Notes: generated by a model not told the origin, from the letters alone. Shown: positions 52,441-61,672, numbered from the stretch's first letter. The stretch: 64,000 nt of DNA from URNF01 sp045638005 (GCA_045638005.1 JAZUAN010000006.1:1-64000); one strand, 5' to 3'. Made by a program: numbers and translations.

Positions 52441-52477
52441 AAAAAGCCATTTCACATTTTGTGAAATGGCTTTTTTG
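52441..52477. terminator. Bidirectional intrinsic terminator
   Basis: AAAAAGCCATTTCAC and GTGAAATGGCTTTTTT lie between convergent ddh and valS. Confidence 0.92.
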
Positions 52478-55189
52478 TTAACCTAATTGTGTAAGACTCT
52501 GTTCGAGAAGCGCAATCTGCTCGCGCAGACGATCTGCTGTCTGGCGGTTGTTTTCCACCACGGCGGCGGGGGCTTTATCGGTGAACGCCTTGTTATTGAG
52601 ACGCGCCATCACGCCGTCAAGTTGCTTTTGCACGTTTTCTTTTTCCTTGTTAAGACGTGCTCTTTCCGCTTCGAGATCCACCAACTCTGCCATCGGGATC
52701 TTGATGGTGGCATCCGCGGTTACGATGCTCACAGCACCATCCACGTCAAAGCTCTTGCCGATCTGCACATTAGAGGCAGACGCGAGACGCTGCAAGAACG
52801 GCACACCCTTTTCAAAGGTATCCGCAAACGCAGTCTCCACAAACACTTCCGCTTTTCTGGACGGCGGCACGTTCATTTCGGCGCGGCGGTTGCGAATAGC
52901 GCGGATCGCGTTCATCACGCGTTCCATTTCCTGCTCATCAGCGGCGAAGTTGAGCGCATCGTCGTATACGGGCCACTTGGTACGCATCAAGGTTTCACCT
53001 TCATGCGGCAGCGATTGCCAGATTTCTTCAGTGATGAAGGGCATAAAGGGATGCAACAGTTGCAGCATAGCGGTCATCACATAAACGAGCACACGGCAGG
53101 CATTGTCGCCGCCCTCGCCTTGCAGACGCACCTTGCAGAGTTCGATGTACCAGTCGCAGAAATCATCCCAAATGAAATCATACAGTTTCTGCACTGCAAT
53201 ACCGAGTTCAAATTTTTCGAGATTTTCAGTGACAGCGGCGATGAGGGTGTTAAGTTTGGAAAGAATCCACTTATCTTCCAGAGTCAGTTCTGCGGGCAGA
53301 CCGAGTTTCACCTCTCTGTCGCCAATATTCATGAGGATAAAGCGAGAAGCGTTCCACAGCTTATTCGCAAAGTTGCGGGAGGATTCCACCTTTTCCTGAA
53401 TATAGCGCATATCGTTTCCGGGGCTGTTGCCGGTCGCAAGCATAAAGCGCAGCGCATCCGCGCCAAACTGCTCGATAACCTCCAAGGGATCCACACCGTT
53501 ACCGAGAGACTTGGACATCTTTCTGCCCTGTGCGTCACGCACCAAGCCGTGAATGAGCACGGTGTTAAACGGTGATTTTCCGGTGTATGCAAGACCGGAA
53601 AAGATCATACGGCTGACCCAGAAACCGATAATATCGTAACCGGTAACCAGGGTGTTGGTGGGATAGAAATATTCGAGTTCCTCGGTGTTTTCGGGCCATC
53701 CCATCGTGGAGAACGGCCACAGCGCAGAGGAGAACCAGGTATCCAGCGTATCAGGGTCCTGATCGAGATGTTTGCTGCCGCATTTCGGGCAGGTATTGGG
53801 CGCATCTTTAGCCACAATCACTTCGCCGCAATCGGCGCAGTACCATGCAGGAATGCGATGACCCCACCACAACTGACGGGAAATACACCAGTCGCGGGTG
53901 CCGCGCATCCAGTTGAGATAGTTCTTTGTAAAACGCTCGGGCACAAAGGTGATCTCACCTTTTTCCACCGCTTCAATAGCAGGTTTTGCGAGCGGCTCCA
54001 TTTTCACAAACCATTGTTTGGATACCATCGGCTCGATGGTGTTATGGCAACGGTAGCAAGTACCGACGTCATGTTTTCTATCTTCGGTCTCTTTGAGATA
54101 ACCGCCGGCTTCCAGATCAGCAAGGATAGCTTTGCGCGCTTCCATAGTGGTCATGCCCGCATATTTGCCGCAATCCAGCACGCGCGGCTCATCAGCCGCC
54201 GCCATACCGCTTTCAAACAGCGCATCCGCGGCTGCTTTATCCTCTGCACCGGTCATGTGTCCGTCATAGGTAAACACACGGATCATGGGGAGTGCATGAC
54301 GCTGACCGACTTCAAAGTCATTGGGGTCATGCGCGGGGGTGATCTTCACCACACCAGTACCCTTAGTCATATCCGCATGCTCATCGCACACGATCGGGAT
54401 TTCCTTATCAAGCAGCGGCAAAATCACATGACAGCCGTGCAGGTGTTTATACCGCTCGTCCTCAGCGTTGATCGCCACGGCGGTATCACCGAGCATGGTT
54501 TCGGGACGGGTGGTGGCGAGTTCAAGCTGTTCGCCGGTTTCTTTCACGGTGTACAGCAGATGCCAGAAGTGACCGTCCTTTTCCTCATACTCTACCTCAG
54601 CGTCCGAGATGGATGTCTTACATTTCGGGCACCAGTTGACCATACGGCTACCGCGGTAAATAAGACCTTCCTCATAGAGACGGATAAACACGTCTTTCAC
54701 AGCCTCAGAACAGCCCTCGTCCATGGTAAAGCGCTCACGTTCCCAGTCGCAGGAAGAACCAATAGTTTTCAACTGGCTGACGATACGGTTGCCGTATTTT
54801 TCTTTCCACGCCCAAGCGCGTTCCAAAAAGCCGTCTCTACCGAGCATTTCTTTGGTAACACCCTCTTGACGCATCGCTTCCACGACCTTTGCTTCTGTCG
54901 CAATGGAGGCGTGGTCGGTACCGGGCATCCACAGCGCTTCATACCCCTGCATTCTGCGCCAACGGATCAAAATATCCTGTAAGGTATTATCGAGAGCATG
55001 TCCCATGTGCAGCTGTCCGGTGATATTCGGAGGCGGCATCACAATGGTGTACGGCTTTTTCTCTACGCCGTTCTCATCTTTCGCATGCGGCTCGGCATGG
55101 AAATACCCACCGTCCATCCAAAACGCATAGATGCGGCCCTCTACTTCTTTGGGATCATACACCTTTGCGAGTTCTTTTCTTTCTGCCAT
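52478..55189 (-). CDS. valS: Valyl-tRNA synthetase
   Basis: The 903-residue class I synthetase charges tRNA-Val. It has the HIGH-type motif (PPNITGQLHMGHALD), the KMSKS motif (GRKMSKSLGNGVDP), a CP1 editing domain and a zinc-finger-like CPKC...CPKCGSKHL insertion. A C-terminal coiled coil (LEAERARLNKEKENVQKQLD) closes it, as in other ValRS. The ATG at 55189 follows GAAAGGACTGAGTAAA. The leader is only about 40 bases from a TTGATT/TATATT-type promoter, so no T-box is present. Confidence 0.97.
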   Translation of the reverse strand: MAERKELAKVYDPKEVEGRIYAFWMDGGYFHAEPHAKDENGVEKKPYTIVMPPPNITGQLHMGHALDNTLQDILIRWRRMQGYEALWMPGTDHASIATEAKVVEAMRQEGVTKEMLGRDGFLERAWAWKEKYGNRIVSQLKTIGSSCDWERERFTMDEGCSEAVKDVFIRLYEEGLIYRGSRMVNWCPKCKTSISDAEVEYEEKDGHFWHLLYTVKETGEQLELATTRPETMLGDTAVAINAEDERYKHLHGCHVILPLLDKEIPIVCDEHADMTKGTGVVKITPAHDPNDFEVGQRHALPMIRVFTYDGHMTGAEDKAAADALFESGMAAADEPRVLDCGKYAGMTTMEARKAILADLEAGGYLKETEDRKHDVGTCYRCHNTIEPMVSKQWFVKMEPLAKPAIEAVEKGEITFVPERFTKNYLNWMRGTRDWCISRQLWWGHRIPAWYCADCGEVIVAKDAPNTCPKCGSKHLDQDPDTLDTWFSSALWPFSTMGWPENTEELEYFYPTNTLVTGYDIIGFWVSRMIFSGLAYTGKSPFNTVLIHGLVRDAQGRKMSKSLGNGVDPLEVIEQFGADALRFMLATGNSPGNDMRYIQEKVESSRNFANKLWNASRFILMNIGDREVKLGLPAELTLEDKWILSKLNTLIAAVTENLEKFELGIAVQKLYDFIWDDFCDWYIELCKVRLQGEGGDNACRVLVYVMTAMLQLLHPFMPFITEEIWQSLPHEGETLMRTKWPVYDDALNFAADEQEMERVMNAIRAIRNRRAEMNVPPSRKAEVFVETAFADTFEKGVPFLQRLASASNVQIGKSFDVDGAVSIVTADATIKIPMAELVDLEAERARLNKEKENVQKQLDGVMARLNNKAFTDKAPAAVVENNRQTADRLREQIALLEQSLTQLG

Positions 55190-55272
55190 TTTACTCAGTC
55201 CTTTCGGAGTGCTACTATACAAGTATATATAATAACATATAAAGACATATAAAATCAAGATAAAAATGGATA

Positions 55273-55302
55273 ACCCCCGCCTTTTTCAAAAAGGCGGGGG
55301 TA
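55273..55302 (-). terminator. GC-rich hairpin upstream of valS
   Basis: In the 399-base valS-lexA gap, CCCCCGCCTTTTT pairs with AAAAAGGCGGGGG. On the minus strand it would follow a 29-codon open frame (MAPQPFSSSKKG...) that begins near 55370 with a poorly spaced GGAAGG. It may end a small RNA or peptide gene, but support is weak. The rest of the gap holds the valS and lexA promoters. Confidence 0.5.
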
Positions 55303-55468
55303 TCGCATGCATTAAAGGGGTGTTGAGGAGGGGAAATATACCCTTTTTTGATGAAGAAAACGGTTGCGGCGCCATTTCCTTCCGGGTACAATTGCAGTAT
55401 ACATGCAAAAAATGAAAAAAGCGTGAACGAACTTTGAATATAGTGTAAGAAAATTATTTTTAAAAAAT

Positions 55469-55482
55469 CAAACAAATGTTTG
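55469..55482 (+). promoter_or_regulatory. Candidate LexA operator (SOS box)
   Basis: CAAACAAATGTTTG is a perfect palindrome resembling the Firmicute SOS box CGAACNNNNGTTCG with G-to-A and C-to-T changes. It overlaps the -35 box of lexA, as expected for autorepression. Confidence 0.5.
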
Positions 55483-55508
55483 CATTTTTAAAAAACGTGT
55501 GTTATAAT
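55480..55508 (+). promoter_or_regulatory. Sigma-A promoter of lexA
   Basis: TTGCAT and TATAAT are separated by 17 bases. Confidence 0.8.
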
Positions 55509-55588
55509 AAGCATAACATCGGATCAAACCGTCTTTTTTAAGACGAACAAATTGTCCAAAACAGCATTTTGTGAAAGGATGAAAACGT

Positions 55589-56173
55589 ATGAAACCGTTG
55601 ACCGAAAAGCAACAAAAGGTGCTGTCCTTTTTGAAAGAGCGTGCGCAGGACGGTGTGCCGCCGTCGGTGCGCGAGATCTGTACCGCTACCGGTATTAAAT
55701 CCACCTCCACCGTGCATGCCTACCTGCGCCTGTTGGAGGATGAAGGGTATATCAACCGTCAAAGCGGTCTCAATCGCGCCATTCGTCTGCCGGGCGAAAA
55801 CGTTGCCCGCGTGCCGCTGCTCGGCAAGGTGACCGCCGGTGTGCCGATTTTAGCAGTAGAAGAAGTAGAGGAGTATGTCCCCTATTCCGGCGGCGGATAC
55901 AGCCCCGGTGATCTGTTCGCACTTCGCGTGTCGGGTACCAGTATGATCAACGCCGGCATCCATGACAAAGACATTGTCATTGTAAAAAAGACCCCGATTG
56001 CCGATAACGGCGACATCGTGGTAGCGCTCATCGGCGACGAAGCCACCGTCAAGCGTATTTTCGTAGAAAAGGATCATATCCGACTGCAACCGGAGAATGA
56101 CGAATTTGAACCGATTATTGTTAAAGAAGTGGTGGTACTCGGCAAAGTAGTTTCCTTGCTGCGCTATTTTTAA
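55589..56173 (+). CDS. lexA: LexA repressor
   Basis: LexA represses DNA-damage genes and cleaves itself when RecA is active. The 194-residue protein has an N-terminal winged helix (MKPLTEKQQKVLSFLKERAQ, PPSVREICTATGIKSTSTV), the Ala83-Gly84 cleavage site in VTAGVPI, the catalytic Ser118 (SGTSMI) and Lys155 (ATVKRI). A 21-base gap to the ribosome site and a palindrome at 55469 point to autoregulation. Confidence 0.96.
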   Translation: MKPLTEKQQKVLSFLKERAQDGVPPSVREICTATGIKSTSTVHAYLRLLEDEGYINRQSGLNRAIRLPGENVARVPLLGKVTAGVPILAVEEVEEYVPYSGGGYSPGDLFALRVSGTSMINAGIHDKDIVIVKKTPIADNGDIVVALIGDEATVKRIFVEKDHIRLQPENDEFEPIIVKEVVVLGKVVSLLRYF

Positions 56174-56185
56174 TAACCAAAATAT

Positions 56186-56217
56186 GAAAACCGGGTTACT
56201 TATGTAACTCGGTTTTC
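56186..56217. terminator. Bidirectional terminator between lexA and mazF
   Basis: AAAACCG(G)GTTAC and GTAAC(T)CGGTTTTC pair. The mazF stop codon lies in the loop, so the last codons of mazF are part of the hairpin. Confidence 0.75.
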
Positions 56218-56571
56218 TTGCGTTTCGGTTTGTAAGCCGAAGCTGATCTGCAGTGCTTCATCCACCCTGTTCATGGACGACTCATCTAACCGTCCCATGT
56301 GTTCTTTCAGTCGTTTTTTATCAATGGTACGGATCTGCTCGAGCAGCACGATGGAGTCGCGCGCTAAACCGCTGGCGGTGGATTGCACCTGTATATGGGT
56401 CGGCAGGTTGGCTTTGTCTTTTTGACTGGTGATGGCGGCGGCAATCACGGTGGGGCTAAAGCGATTTCCCACGTTGTTTTGCACAATGAGCACAGGGCGT
56501 ACGCCGCCTTGTTCGGAGCCGATGACCGGACTTAAATCGGCATAATAAATGTCTCCTCTGCGGACATTCAT
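56200..56571 (-). CDS. mazF: mRNA interferase EndoA (MazF/PemK family)
   Basis: The 123-residue ribonuclease has the PemK core RRGDIYYADLSPVIGSEQGG, RPVLIVQNNVGN and LLEQIRTIDKKRL, close to B. subtilis EndoA (NdoA), which cuts mRNA at U^ACAU. The ATG at 56571 follows GGAGTG. No antitoxin gene (EndoAI or MazE) is found directly upstream: the next gene is divergent and starts 187 bases away. It appears unpaired here. Confidence 0.93.
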   Translation of the reverse strand: MNVRRGDIYYADLSPVIGSEQGGVRPVLIVQNNVGNRFSPTVIAAAITSQKDKANLPTHIQVQSTASGLARDSIVLLEQIRTIDKKRLKEHMGRLDESSMNRVDEALQISFGLQTETQENRVT

Positions 56572-56757
56572 GCTTTTCACTCCTTGCGTTTTTGGTTTCA
56601 CAATCAGTATTGCCACCAAGAAAAATCTTTATGCAGTATATACTATGTATGTTTTTAAAGGGATGTCCCGAAAAATAGTGTTTCTTTTTTGTATATATTG
56701 TGATATACTGTAATATAAATACAAGTAATTAGAAACCTTAAAATGGAGGCAACTGTT

Positions 56758-57336
56758 TTGGCTAATGCATTTACAGCAGGCGTCGAACCCGGCGGACTGC
56801 GTTCCATGGAAGAAATTAAAACGCTGGTATGTTATTTGCTCAACAGCGTCAAAGAACCTGTACCGCGCGAGATGCTGCCGGAGATCATTGCCGGCAACGG
56901 CATGGCAAACTTCTTTGATACCGGTGCCGCTATCGACGATCTGATCAAAAGAGGACATGTTTTTGAAAGCGGCAGCGGTATGCTTGGCATTACCCCGACA
57001 GGTAAAGAGATCGCAGAGGTGCTGGCAATCAGCTTACCGTATGTGTTGCGCGAGCGTTCGGTCAAAATCGCATTGCAGTTGCTTACCCGCATGCGCAAGC
57101 AGCGGGATGCACACGTAGAGATCAACGAAGCCAAAAGCGGATACATGGTTACCCTGCAGCTCAAAGACGGCGACCGCATTATGATGGAGGTGACCGTTGC
57201 TGCCGCAGACAGCATGCAAGCTTCCGCCATTAAACAGAATTTTATGGATGACCCCACCTTTTTATACCGCACCACACTCGCTGTCTTAAACGGACAATTT
57301 GACGAGGACGGCAGGGGCTTACGCATTTTATTGTAA
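56758..57336 (+). CDS. DUF4364 family winged-helix protein
   Basis: The 192-residue protein shows a winged-helix-like N-terminal half (EEIKTLVCYLLNSV, DDLIKRGHVFESGSGMLGIT) and a mixed C-terminal half, matching the Clostridia-specific DUF4364. Function is unknown; a regulatory role is inferred from the fold. The start is a TTG at 56758, eight bases after GGAGG; an ATG at 56743 contains that site. The next gene follows after 17 bases. Confidence 0.8.
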   Translation: MANAFTAGVEPGGLRSMEEIKTLVCYLLNSVKEPVPREMLPEIIAGNGMANFFDTGAAIDDLIKRGHVFESGSGMLGITPTGKEIAEVLAISLPYVLRERSVKIALQLLTRMRKQRDAHVEINEAKSGYMVTLQLKDGDRIMMEVTVAAADSMQASAIKQNFMDDPTFLYRTTLAVLNGQFDEDGRGLRILL

Positions 57337-57353
57337 AGAAAGGACGTAAAGTT

Positions 57354-58808
57354 ATGGGTACTACATCTTTTGAACGCAACAATCTCACCATGTTGACCGA
57401 TTTTTATGAGATCACCATGGCAAATGGATTTTTTGAGACCGGCAACCGCGACCGTATTGCCTATTTCGATATGTTCTACCGTCGTGTACCGGACGGCGGC
57501 GGCTTTGCTATCATGGCGGGCGTTGAACAGTTGGTACAGTACCTGAAAAATCTCTCTTTCAGCGATGAGGATATCGCATTTTTAGAAAGCAAAAAGTTGT
57601 TCAATGCACAATTTCTCGACTATCTGCGCAACTTCAAATTCGCCTGCGATGTGTGGGCCGTTCCCGAAGGCACCCCCATTTTCCCGCACGAGCCCATCGT
57701 GACGGTACGTGGTCCTGCAATTCAGGCGCAGTTTATCGAAACTATGATCCTGCTCACCGTCAACCACCAGACCCTTATTGCCACCAAAGCAAACCGCATC
57801 GTGCGCGCATCTGAGGGGAGAGCGGTGATGGAATTCGGCTCTCGCCGTGCACAAGGCTATGACGGCGCTATCTACGGCGCCAGATCCGCTTATATCGGTG
57901 GCTGTATGGGTACCGCCTGTACCATTGCCGATCGCGATTTCGGCATCCCCGCGCTCGGCACCATGGCGCATAGTTGGGTGCAGTTGTTCGACAGCGAATT
58001 AGAGGCTTTCAAAGCGTACGCCCGCACCTATCCAAAAAATTGTGTGCTTCTCGTAGACACCTATAACGTTTTGAAATCCGGTATTCCCAACGCGATTCGC
58101 ACCTATCATGAGGTTTTAGAGCCGATGGGTTGCCGTCTCAAAGGTATTCGCATCGATTCGGGTGATATTACCTATCTCAGTAAAAAAGCGCGGCAGATGC
58201 TGGACGCGGCAGGCTTAACCGACTGCACCATTACTGCCTCTAACTCGTTGGACGAATACATCATCCGCGATATGATCCGCCAAGGCGCAAAAATCGACAG
58301 CTTTGGTGTTGGCGAGCGTCTTATCACCGCCGCCAGTGACCCCGTATTCGGCGGTGTATATAAACTCGCCGCTATTGAAGATAACGGTAAGATCATCCCC
58401 CGCATCAAGGTTAGCGAAAACATCGCCAAAATCACCAATCCTTGCTTTAAAAAGCTGTGGCGCTTGTATGACCGCGAAAGTGGAAAGGCGCTCGCCGATG
58501 TACTCACCCTGCATGACGAGGTCATCGACGACAGCAAAGACTATGAGATCTTTGATCCCGAACACACTTGGAAACGCAAACTGGTATATAATTTCCGTGC
58601 GGTAGAACTGCAAAAACAGTTATTCAAAAACGGCGAATGTGTATATGATCTCCCCACCGCAGAGGAGTTGCGCGATTATTGCAAGGGTCAGGTAGACATG
58701 CTGTGGGATGAGGTACTGCGTTTCGAAAATCCGCATAAATATTATGTTGACTTGTCGCAGGCGCTGTGGGATGAAAAGCACGCCCTGCTCGCCCGCCACG
58801 ACAAATAA
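57354..58808 (+). CDS. pncB: Nicotinate phosphoribosyltransferase
   Basis: PncB converts nicotinate to nicotinate mononucleotide in NAD salvage. The 484-residue protein has LTMLTDFYEITMANGFFETG at the start, the EFGSRRAQGYDGAIYGARSA block, GTMAHSWVQLF, the DSGDI segment and a C-terminal zinc-free tail, all typical of the family. It lies between DUF4364 and cca in a same-strand run. Confidence 0.95.
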   Translation: MGTTSFERNNLTMLTDFYEITMANGFFETGNRDRIAYFDMFYRRVPDGGGFAIMAGVEQLVQYLKNLSFSDEDIAFLESKKLFNAQFLDYLRNFKFACDVWAVPEGTPIFPHEPIVTVRGPAIQAQFIETMILLTVNHQTLIATKANRIVRASEGRAVMEFGSRRAQGYDGAIYGARSAYIGGCMGTACTIADRDFGIPALGTMAHSWVQLFDSELEAFKAYARTYPKNCVLLVDTYNVLKSGIPNAIRTYHEVLEPMGCRLKGIRIDSGDITYLSKKARQMLDAAGLTDCTITASNSLDEYIIRDMIRQGAKIDSFGVGERLITAASDPVFGGVYKLAAIEDNGKIIPRIKVSENIAKITNPCFKKLWRLYDRESGKALADVLTLHDEVIDDSKDYEIFDPEHTWKRKLVYNFRAVELQKQLFKNGECVYDLPTAEELRDYCKGQVDMLWDEVLRFENPHKYYVDLSQALWDEKHALLARHDK

Positions 58809-58809
58809 T

Positions 58810-60003
58810 ATGAAAGACACATACACGATGCCCGCAGCGCCCGCCACCCTCATCCGCCGTTTAAACGCTGCGGGATTTGAAGCTTACGCGGTAGGCGGCT
58901 GTGTCAGGGATACTCTTTTAGGGCTCATTCCCGACGATTGGGATATCACCACCTCTGCCCTGCCGCAGGAAACCGCCCATGTGTTTGCAGATTGTCACGT
59001 GATAGAAACCGGTTTACAGCATGGTACCATCACGGTGCGGTTTGAAGGCAAAAATTACGAGATCACCACCTTTCGTGTGGACGGCGACTACACCGACAAC
59101 CGTCATCCCGATCGCGTGACCTTTACCCCTAACGCCGAAGAGGATGTAAAGCGAAGAGACTTTACAATAAACGCAATGCTTTGGCATCCGGACAGCGGGA
59201 TACATGATTTTGTGGGCGGTATGGCGGATCTCCAAAACAACGTTCTTCGTTGTGTCGGCGAGCCCAAGCGACGGTTTTCAGAGGATGCGCTGCGTATTTT
59301 AAGGGCTCTACGATTTGCGGCGGTATACGGATTTGCGGTACAACCCGAGACCAGATGCGCCGCCGTGCAACTGGCCGACACATTATGTGCGGTATCTGCT
59401 GAGCGCATCCGTGTGGAGTTGTTTAAGTTACTGTGCGGTGCACACGCCGCCGGGATACTCGATGTATTTGCTAACGTCATCCGCGAGGTGTTGCCTGAGG
59501 TGACCCTCACCGCGCAAATGTTACAGACCCTTGATCGCGCGCCGCGCGATCTTGTTTGCCGCCTTGCCGTTCTTTTGCAAAAGACGGATGCGGCGGCGGT
59601 TTTACGACGGCTGAAAACCGATAACGCGACCATCGCACAGGTGGATTTCGTGTTACAAACCGTACGCCTCTCCCCTACAACCGATCCGATTGCCTTAAAG
59701 AAACTGCTTCGCCTGTACAGTCCAAAGACTTTACAGCGATCTATTAACTTTCATATAGCACTTGGGAAAGACATACCTGCTTGGAAAGCAACCGCATCGG
59801 CGCTGGAAGCACTCCTTTCGACCAATCCGTGCTATTCTCTTGAAAAGTTGCAGATTAGCGGCAAGGATATATTATCTTTCGGGCTCAAAGGTAAAGAAAT
59901 TGGGATGATGCTCGATTGCGTATTAACAGCGGTCATAGAAGAGACGTGCGAAAATGAACGAGACGCTTTGCTCACTTTTGTCAAAATCCAAACACGGAAA
60001 TAG
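58810..60003 (+). CDS. cca: CCA tRNA nucleotidyltransferase
   Basis: The 397-residue class II nucleotidyltransferase adds or repairs tRNA CCA ends. It has YAVGGCVRDTLLGLIPDDWD with the catalytic acidic pair, RDFTINAMLWHP, the RFSEDALRILRALRFAA block and a helical C-terminal body. It starts one base after the pncB stop without a good ribosome site, which suggests coupled translation; an ATG at 58828 is the alternative. Both tRNAs in this window encode CCA, so its role here would be repair. Confidence 0.92.
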   Translation: MKDTYTMPAAPATLIRRLNAAGFEAYAVGGCVRDTLLGLIPDDWDITTSALPQETAHVFADCHVIETGLQHGTITVRFEGKNYEITTFRVDGDYTDNRHPDRVTFTPNAEEDVKRRDFTINAMLWHPDSGIHDFVGGMADLQNNVLRCVGEPKRRFSEDALRILRALRFAAVYGFAVQPETRCAAVQLADTLCAVSAERIRVELFKLLCGAHAAGILDVFANVIREVLPEVTLTAQMLQTLDRAPRDLVCRLAVLLQKTDAAAVLRRLKTDNATIAQVDFVLQTVRLSPTTDPIALKKLLRLYSPKTLQRSINFHIALGKDIPAWKATASALEALLSTNPCYSLEKLQISGKDILSFGLKGKEIGMMLDCVLTAVIEETCENERDALLTFVKIQTRK

Positions 60004-60516
60004 AGGTATCACTACGAAAGTTTGCATTATTCAACCTGCGTATTCTACCGATTACAGTCAGTCGGATACCTACTTCAAAGCGGAGATACAATTGCTGGAA
60101 CAATGTGATGAGAGTATGGATCTCATCGTATTACCGGAATCCTGTGACATTCCGTGTTTGGCAAGCAACCCCGAAGACGGTGTCAAGAGCGCAGAGAAAT
60201 TCTGCCAACCTCTTTTGGAAGCGGCGGCAAAAACAGCACGACGCTGTAATGCTATGCTGTTTCTGAATGCACGCCGTGAAACGGCAAGCGGCACGCGCAA
60301 CACAACCTATGCTTTCAACCGTCAAGGCGAGATCGTCGATCATTATTTCAAGCAGCATCTGACACCCGGTGAGGTTGCCAATCCGTATCTCGACAGCGAC
60401 TACTCTTTTGAGTTTTCCGAACTCACTGTCATCGAGATGGAAGGCATCCGCTTTGGGTTCCTCACCTGTTATGATTTCTATTACTATGAAGCATTCGCCA
60501 ACATGGCGCGGCAATG
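59954..60516 (+). pseudogene. Carbon-nitrogen hydrolase, 3'-truncated
   Basis: The nitrilase-superfamily triad is all present: Glu in DLIVLPESCDIP, Lys in HYFKQHLTPGE and Cys in FGFLTCYDFYYYEAF. The protein ends abruptly after ANMARQ, about 100 residues short of the family length, where the DNA turns into a minus-strand Gfo/Idh remnant. The open frame begins inside cca. AGAGGT stands before an ACG where an ATG would be expected (TKVCIIQP), so the start codon may also be lost. Confidence 0.75.
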
Positions 60517-61165
60517 ATACTGTCGTACAGCCGTTGGGATCGGTGCCGAAGAAATCGGATTTGTAACCGGACACGGACAACGGCTTTGGATAGCCGATAG
60601 CGTTGAGGGCCATATCCAGAGAGTAACAACCGATATCGCCCAGAGCACCGATGCCGCCGGTGTCTTTCTCAATGAAGGTGGTGCATAGGGGGTCGGGATG
60701 CCGCGACGACGGCCGCCACCGGTCTGAATGTAGTAAATTTTGCCCAGTTCGCCCGACTCGACGATCTTTTTGATCATCTGCATGTTGGGATCCAAACGGG
60801 GCTGGAAGCCGATGGAGAGGATCATGCCGGTCTCTTTCTCCACTTTCAGGAGCTCGGCGGCTTCTTCCATGTTGACGCACATGGGTTTTTCGTGCAGAAC
60901 GTGAACGCCTTTTTTCATGGCATAGATTGCCGGCGGCACGTGCTGGCAGTTGTAAGTACAGATGGAGACAGTGTCCAGCTTCATGTCGGGATCGTCCAGC
61001 ATTTCCTTATGACCACCGTCAATAGCATTTGACGCCCTCAAGCCCCCTCTTTTTGCAGAATTCTTCTGCTTTGACGGGGATGATGTCGCAAGCTGCCACA
61101 ATTTCCGCATCCGCATACTTTTTGTATGCCGCGATGTGCGCTTCGGCGATCTTCGCCCAACCAAG
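60500..61165 (-). pseudogene. Gfo/Idh/MocA oxidoreductase, truncated at both ends and frameshifted
   Basis: Recognisable pieces in order are AEAHIAAYKKYADAEIVAAC, then a frame break near 61045, TYNCQHVPPAIYAMKKGVHV with LHEKPM, SIGFQPRLDPNMQMIKK, a second frame break near 60690, and GDIGCYSLDMALNAIGYPKP, where the C-terminal domain stops. The N-terminal GxGxxG is missing: the gene starts inside an isomerase remnant. It ends against the carbon-nitrogen hydrolase remnant. Confidence 0.8.
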
Positions 61166-61438
61166 GAATAGCGATATACTGACAGCCGATCTCTTTATAA
61201 TCGGCAATGACAGCGGGAGTGTCATGCAGCAGCTCGTCGATCGGCACGTGCGCGGAAATGGGAGTAAGTTCGATTTCTTCCACTATTTTTTGATGTCTGC
61301 AGGCTTGTTGCCGTACAGACCTGCGAATTCGACACCGTCATAGCCCATGTCTTTCAAGGCTTGCAGGGTACCTTTCAGGTCCTTTTCCGCGAAATCACGA
61401 ACGGAATATACCTGAATCGCAACAGGGAATTTTTTCAT
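61160..61438 (-). pseudogene. Sugar phosphate isomerase/epimerase, N-terminal remnant
   Basis: MKKFPVAIQVYSVRDFAEKD after a GGGAGG site begins a TIM-barrel isomerase. The frame breaks at a TAG near 61284, resumes as EIELTPISAHVPIDELLHDT, and after IAIPWLGE changes directly into the Gfo/Idh remnant. Only about 95 of the expected 260 residues remain. Confidence 0.8.
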
Positions 61439-61630
61439 GTTCCCAGCCTCCCTCAGGATTGATTTTTCGTGCGACTCTCTCCATGTCAACACATGTTTAA
61501 TACAGCACCTCAATACTGATTTCTAAAGCAAAAAACACAAGAAAACACGCGTTTTTTAACATGATTTTTCGTCTAAAACGCCTTTTCGTCACATAGCGCA
61601 AAACAACGGGTTTTCTTTTGTAAAAAATGC

Positions 61631-61667
61631 AAAAAATCCTGTACACAGCACCCTGTGTACAGGATTT
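61631..61667 (-). terminator. Intrinsic terminator of the Mrp gene
   Basis: ATCCTGTACACAG and CTGTGTACAGGAT form a 13-bp perfect stem followed by TTTTT on the minus strand. Confidence 0.9.
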
Positions 61668-61672
61668 CAACT

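Noticed and set aside
52487..53575. 362-codon open frame opposite valS
   Set aside because: It lies entirely antisense to the conserved valS gene, and its translation is low-complexity His/Phe/Arg-rich with no family likeness.
53768..54982. 404-codon open frame opposite valS
   Set aside because: Antisense shadow of valS, which has a complete catalytic and editing domain.
55190..55588. T-box riboswitch before valS
   Set aside because: The promoter lies about 40 bases from the ATG, and no T-box sequence or specifier stem is present in the leader.
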